Shown here: piece after piece, positions 5,091 to 7,887 of the stretch
How positions within the stretch are numbered: position 1 is the first letter of the stretch
How the letters are laid out: the number at the start of each line of letters is the position of its first letter
Source of the DNA: Rhizobium sp. Q54
Lineage (GTDB): Bacteria; Pseudomonadota; Alphaproteobacteria; Rhizobiales; Beijerinckiaceae
Length of the DNA stretch: 7,887 bases
Assembly: GCA_945901195.1 (NCBI GenBank)
Contig: CAMDKB010000213.1
Span: 1-7,887 of the forward strand
Direction: 5' to 3'
Notes under the pieces: model-generated
Told to the model about the DNA's origin: nothing
The model's database searches: none
The model's input: only the letters and a program-made list of their open reading frames with translations
Translations under genes and position numbers: made by a program

Positions 5091-6013
5091 TGTCTGAATT
5101 AAGCATATCAGAACTCCGCAGGCTCGACCTGACCTTGCTGCTGGTCTTTCTTGGGCTTCTGCGGCATCGCAAGGCGTTGGACGTTGCGGCGGAGTTGGGC
5201 TTGACCCAGTCCGCCATTAGCCAGTCGTTGAAACGACTGCGTGACATCTTCGGCGACGAGCTCTTCCTGCGTCGCCCGTACGGGATGGAACCCACAGCCA
5301 TGGCGTTGGCGCTGGAGGCGCCGGTGGCAGCCGCCGTTGATGCCTTGCGGGGCGCTCTGGGCGCAGCGCGGAGCTTCGATCCCGCCACGGCGACGGGCCT
5401 TGTGCGTCTTGCGGCGCTCGACGGCGAACAGGCCGTCTTGATCCCGCCGCTGGCCGCACGGCTTCGCGAACTGGCCCCGGGCCTGACGCTGTCGGTTCTG
5501 ACGCTGGGACCTGGCGCGGCAATGGACGCCTTGACACAGGGCCGGACCGATCTGGTGCTGAGCTATATCGTGGAGCTGCCCGAGGCCATCTCCGGCGAAC
5601 CGATCTACGAGGAAGCCTTTCTGGTTGCGGGGCGCCCCGAAGTCTTGTCGGATGCCCCCCGAATTGACATCGACACCTATTGCTCCGTTGATCATGTGCT
5701 GATTTCGCCAGGCGGCGACCTTCGTGGGATGGTGGATGACCAACTGGAGTCAATGGGCCGAAGCCGCCGCGTGGTCCTCGGCCTGCCATCCTTTCTGCCA
5801 GCCCTTGCCGCAGTGGCCGCCTCGTCTGCGATCGTCACCTTGCCCGCGCGCGTGGCGGGGGCCTTTGCCGCTGGCTTCGGCCTTGTCACCGCCGAACCGC
5901 CTATTCCAGTGCGGAGGTTCCCCGTGTCGGTGTTCTGGCACCGGCGAAACGAGACCGACCCGAGAACGATCTGGATCAGACAGCAACTCCGTGATGTCTC
6001 TCTCGCCCACTGA
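5090..6013 (+). CDS. LysR-family transcriptional regulator
   Basis: This 307-residue protein has the LysR layout. The N-terminal winged helix-turn-helix (about 12-70) includes ALDVAAELGLTQSAISQSLK and RLRDIFGDELFLRRPYGMEP, followed by a linker helix and a periplasmic-binding-like effector domain (about 100-300) starting TGLVRLAALDGEQAVLIPPL. Full length for the family. The start at 5090 has a weak TAAGG 4 nt upstream and aligns with the family's N-terminus. It is divergent from the F420-reductase-like gene, the classical arrangement in which a LysR protein activates the neighbour in response to a small molecule and represses itself. The SDR and reductase were probably its target operon, so the truncation has broken part of its regulon. 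The effector is unknown. Gly-rich and Ala-rich composition and G+C level match the reductase gene, so the two probably travelled together. Confidence 0.9.
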   Translation: MSELSISELRRLDLTLLLVFLGLLRHRKALDVAAELGLTQSAISQSLKRLRDIFGDELFLRRPYGMEPTAMALALEAPVAAAVDALRGALGAARSFDPATATGLVRLAALDGEQAVLIPPLAARLRELAPGLTLSVLTLGPGAAMDALTQGRTDLVLSYIVELPEAISGEPIYEEAFLVAGRPEVLSDAPRIDIDTYCSVDHVLISPGGDLRGMVDDQLESMGRSRRVVLGLPSFLPALAAVAASSAIVTLPARVAGAFAAGFGLVTAEPPIPVRRFPVSVFWHRRNETDPRTIWIRQQLRDVSLAH

Positions 6014-6174
6014 GACGCCGTTCATCCATCCAGCGATCCCACCGATGGCAACCGCTATGCCCATGCCTTCGCATGCCAAGTCAGGCCCACCGGTGGTTGG
6101 ACGCCCCCGACAGAACTGTGACCAGGAGTTCGCAAGAAGCTCCCGTCGAATGGTACCGAGCCAACGTCCGTTTC
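6014..6174. other. Intergenic stretch downstream of the LysR gene
   Basis: No recognisable gene is present. A minus-strand frame contains a hydrophobic run (MGIAVAIGGIAGW) but no start, family motif or continuation, so I do not call it. No terminator hairpin with a T-run is evident after the LysR stop. With the repeat copy and the stretch to 6472 this is a gene-free tract of about 460 bp. Confidence 0.45.
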
Positions 6175-6271
6175 GGGTCAATCGCGACCTTCCCGGCGTG
6201 TCGGCCCTGAGTCCGCCGTGCCCCGCCGCCCGCGCTTCCGTCGCGGCGCGGCGATGTTCGCGATGCGCCAT
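6175..6271 (+). repeat. Dispersed direct repeat, copy B
   Basis: Matches copy A at 2632-2728 in the same orientation at a constant offset of 3543 bases: 51 identical bases, 18 diverged, then 20 identical (6244-6263). Similarity fades on both sides, although the bases just to the left (AACGTCCGTTTC versus AATGCAGCGTT) still look related. From memory, AACGTCCGTTTCGGGTCA is close to the AACGTCCGCTT...GGGTCA motif of dispersed repeats in Bradyrhizobium-type genomes. Confidence 0.85.
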
Positions 6272-6472
6272 TCGCGTCATTTTGCGTCGCGCCATTTGCG
6301 GCGTTATTTTCGGGTCCCACTTCGGTCTGCGTCGGCGAACCCGGGCCCCTTCCGTCCCTCGATTTCGTGTCTTGGCGCTGCTCCGACAAATGACCTGCCA
6401 GAGACCACTGGGCTGCCGATTATTTGCACCGGAAAGCGCTCGGATCATCGGCGGCGAGACCAACGAAGCCGC
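6272..6472. other. Intergenic stretch between repeat B and the AhpD-like gene
   Basis: No gene is supported. Near the repeat, roughly 6265-6305, related short words (GCGCCATTCGCGTCA, TTTGCGTCGCGCCATTTGCGGCG) recur, giving a weak degenerate tandem pattern. The remainder shows no clear terminator for the minus-strand operon that ends at 6473. Confidence 0.4.
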
Positions 6473-6928
6473 TTACCGACGCGGAACGTGGCTTCCAGGA
6501 ACGGTTCGAAAGGCGATATTGATGCGGTTAGCGCCGTTAATCGCAACGATCGCCAGCGTGAGGTTTACAAGTTCGGTCTCGTTGAACTGCGCGCTGACAG
6601 ATTCGTAGACGTCGTCCGGGACATGTCCTACGGCGATCAGGGTGACGGCTTCCGTCCATGCGAACGCCGCACGTTCTCGTTCGGAATATTGTGGGGATTC
6701 GCGCCAGGCGCTCAGGAGATAGATGCGTTGCTCGGTTTCACCGGCAGCGCGAAGCTCTTTTGAATGCATGTCCATGCAATGGGCGCAGCCGTTGATTTGG
6801 GAAGCCCGCAGCTTCACGAGTTCGAGTAGCGCCGATTCCAGCCCGCAATCGTGAACGAACGCGTGCAGCGCGCCGAGCGCCTTCATGCCGGTTGGTGAAC
6901 ATTCTTTCGCGTTTAATCGCGCCTTCAT
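6473..6928 (-). CDS. Carboxymuconolactone decarboxylase / AhpD-like family protein
   Basis: The 151-residue protein carries the AhpD core motif: Glu36, then CAHCMDMH with Cys48, Cys51 and His55, which is E-x11-C-x2-C-x3-H. In AhpD this set forms a peroxidase-linked disulfide and proton relay. The surrounding LLELVKLRASQINGCAHCMD and the later FAWTEAVTLI and LTLAIVAINGANRI match the all-helical CMD fold. Such stand-alone proteins are commonly annotated as alkylhydroperoxidase-like and are thought to act in redox defence rather than as true decarboxylases. The ATG at 6928 is preceded by GGGGAGGA on the minus strand. Its start overlaps the stop of the upstream lyase gene in ATGA (6925-6928), so translation is coupled and it is the second gene of that operon. 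It looks complete. The physiological substrate is unknown. Confidence 0.88.
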   Translation of the reverse strand: MKARLNAKECSPTGMKALGALHAFVHDCGLESALLELVKLRASQINGCAHCMDMHSKELRAAGETEQRIYLLSAWRESPQYSERERAAFAWTEAVTLIAVGHVPDDVYESVSAQFNETELVNLTLAIVAINGANRINIAFRTVPGSHVPRR

Positions 6929-7776
6929 GACATCCTCCCCTCAATTTGGCCGCTTCTTGCAACAAGGGCCTGCGCCTCCGCTCGTGTGAAGGAGCCCTTG
7001 AATACGTTGAAGGAGCCCGTCTCTTGAAGCGTCTTCGCCGCGTCCCGCACCGCCCCGTATGCAAAAAGCGACATGCCTGCGGCGATCGATACTCTCGCGA
7101 CGCCCGCCGTCGAGTATTCGGGGAGCGACGGCCCTCCAGGGCGTCCGACTACGTTGACTGGCGCTGCAATCGCTTTGGAGAGGCGTGCAATGACAGGTAG
7201 ATCGGAAAGGCCAAAAAGGAAAATGGTGGAAGCGCCCGATTCCAGATAGGCTGCGGCGCGCTTGACAGCTTCATCGAAGCGCTGCTCCGCGTCCATCGCA
7301 ACGTGGAAAACATCCGTACGAGCATTGATGACTATTGGAATGCCGGCCCGATCGGCCGCCACGCGCGCTGCTTTCACCCGGGCGCATGCCTCGTCCAGCG
7401 GCCTCAACTTTCCTGCTATCTGGTCCTCGATATTGATCCCCGAAACACCGGCGCTAATGATTTCATCGACATTTCGCTGCAATTCGTCAGGAGTCTTGGC
7501 ATAGCCAGCCTCGATATCTGCAGAGACGGGAACGCGGACGGCCCGCGCGATCCGTGCTGTCGCGGCTACGACATCAGACCATGGCGGGCCTTCGCCATCC
7601 TGATAACCAAGTGACCAGTTAACGCCACCACTCGTCGTACCGACTGCTCGAAATCCTGCCGCCTCGAAAAGACAAGCGCTCATCGCGTCCCATGCATTTG
7701 GAAGCAAAAATCCACCGGCCGTGCGATGCAGAGCCATGAGGTCTCGGGCCCGCTCGATCTGGTTCTCACCGTCCAT
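6925..7776 (-). CDS. Isocitrate lyase/PEP mutase superfamily protein
   Basis: The 283-residue protein is a complete alpha/beta-barrel member of the isocitrate lyase/PEP phosphomutase superfamily. It has PNAWDAMSACLFEAAGFRAV (26-45), TTSGG (47-51), the metal-binding VSADIEAGY (84-92, Asp87 and Glu89), INIEDQ (114-119) and NARTD (151-155). The isocitrate lyase catalytic KKCGH motif and the 2-methylisocitrate lyase active-site Cys loop are not seen, so it belongs to the large group of carboligase/lyase-like proteins of unassigned substrate (oxaloacetase, phosphonopyruvate hydrolase and C-C lyases are relatives). I start at 7776 because AAGGAGG (7781-7787) lies 4 nt upstream and conserved sequence begins soon after; an in-frame ATG at 7845 or 7842 lies beyond the palindrome and has no support. 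It heads the operon with the AhpD-like gene (4-bp overlap). Confidence 0.87.
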   Translation of the reverse strand: MDGENQIERARDLMALHRTAGGFLLPNAWDAMSACLFEAAGFRAVGTTSGGVNWSLGYQDGEGPPWSDVVAATARIARAVRVPVSADIEAGYAKTPDELQRNVDEIISAGVSGINIEDQIAGKLRPLDEACARVKAARVAADRAGIPIVINARTDVFHVAMDAEQRFDEAVKRAAAYLESGASTIFLFGLSDLPVIARLSKAIAAPVNVVGRPGGPSLPEYSTAGVARVSIAAGMSLFAYGAVRDAAKTLQETGSFNVFKGSFTRAEAQALVARSGQIEGRMS

Positions 7777-7780
7777 TGAT

Positions 7781-7788
7781 CCTCCTTT
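7781..7788 (-). promoter_or_regulatory. Strong ribosome binding site selecting the 7776 start
   Basis: On the minus strand AAAGGAGG is followed by ATCA and the ATG. This near-perfect Shine-Dalgarno site excludes the longer reading from 7845. Confidence 0.75.
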
Positions 7789-7800
7789 TTTTCGCCAAAA

Positions 7801-7840
7801 CCCGACTATCGGGCCTTCCAAAAGAACCGGTAAACGGTTC
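7801..7840. promoter_or_regulatory. Two tandem palindromes, candidate operators for the lyase/AhpD operon
   Basis: CCCGACTATCGGG (7801-7813) has 5-base arms CCCGA/TCGGG, and GAACCGGTAAACGGTTC (7824-7840) has 6-base arms GAACCG/CGGTTC around GTAAA. Both lie 25-65 bp upstream of the ATG at 7776, where a repressor site is expected. On the minus strand TTACCG (inside the second dyad) and GATAGT (inside the first) are 17 bp apart and could be a weak promoter, each element being buried in a palindrome. No regulator gene is visible next to the operon within the window. The two dyads differ in sequence, so they may bind different proteins or one may be chance. Confidence 0.45.
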
Positions 7841-7887
7841 ATCAATTTTTCTGCGGCCGGCCACGCCCGCTGTCCGAATCGAGATGG
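7841..7887. other. Right edge, no gene recognised
   Basis: Forty-seven bases to the window end contain no recognised motif. TTGATG on the minus strand at 7840-7845 is a possible -35 element for the lyase operon but no convincing -10 is spaced correctly. Confidence 0.3.

Noticed and set aside
5108..5789. Minus-strand open frames of 190 and 211 residues within the LysR gene
   Set aside because: Antisense to a clear LysR protein and Arg/Gln-rich in the way high-G+C shadows are.
6041..6110. Hydrophobic minus-strand peptide MGIAVAIGGIAGWMNG as a possible small membrane protein
   Set aside because: No ribosome binding site, no clean start and no stop consistent with a short gene; it lies in a longer shadow frame antisense to LysR.
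2632..6271. Repeats A and B as attachment sites of an integrative element
   Set aside because: No integrase gene or tRNA gene is present and the repeats carry diverged middles, unlike att core duplications.
5724..6608. Plus-strand 294-residue open frame crossing the LysR 3' end and repeat B
   Set aside because: It overlaps the LysR coding region out of frame, then runs through non-coding repeat; no family motif is present.
1..7887. CRISPR array, tRNA or other RNA gene, toxin-antitoxin or phage-defence module
   Set aside because: No regularly spaced repeats, tRNA-like cloverleaf or recognisable defence protein was seen on either strand.

Overview
The window looks like an accessory stretch of a high-G+C alphaproteobacterial genome. 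Rhizobiales, perhaps the Bradyrhizobium/Rhodopseudomonas group, is my best guess, from the style of the Dpp-type ATPases, the glycine-rich autotransporter fragment and a dispersed repeat that resembles those of that group. It is a mosaic: intact catabolic or redox genes sit between broken genes and insertion-sequence (IS) scars. No RNA gene, CRISPR array or phage module was seen.

Left part (1-2131). The 3' end of an IS3-family transposase and its right terminal repeat abut a DppD-like ATPase gene that has lost its first third, including Walker A. It is followed, with an 11-bp overlap, by an intact DppF-like ATPase. Next comes the first ~45 codons of an IS6-family transposase, running into about 240 bp that I cannot assign. 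The peptide-transporter operon is therefore broken on its upstream side and bordered by IS debris downstream.

Middle part (2132-6472), mostly minus strand. A small DUF1330-type protein is followed by a dispersed repeat (copy A), the C-terminal scar of an ISAzo13-like transposase with a stop codon in place of its conserved Trp, and a glycine-rich autotransporter passenger fragment. An A+T-richer two-gene cassette comes next: an NADPH-dependent FMN reductase with a TTG start, and a DUF4267 membrane protein. Then come a 39-residue stump of a short-chain dehydrogenase (SDR), an F420-dependent-NADP-reductase-like oxidoreductase and a divergent LysR regulator. A second, direct copy of the repeat (copy B) closes the block. 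The two copies flank about 3.5 kb of redox genes and scars.

Right part (6473-7887). A two-gene minus-strand operon encodes an isocitrate lyase/PEP mutase superfamily enzyme and an AhpD-like carboxymuconolactone decarboxylase-family protein. The genes overlap by ATGA and lie downstream of two palindromes that could be operators.

The most notable points are the repeat-flanked redox block with its internal deletion and insertion junctions, and the coupled lyase/AhpD operon. I see no clearly new molecular system. What the window shows best is the layered rearrangement history of an accessory locus.
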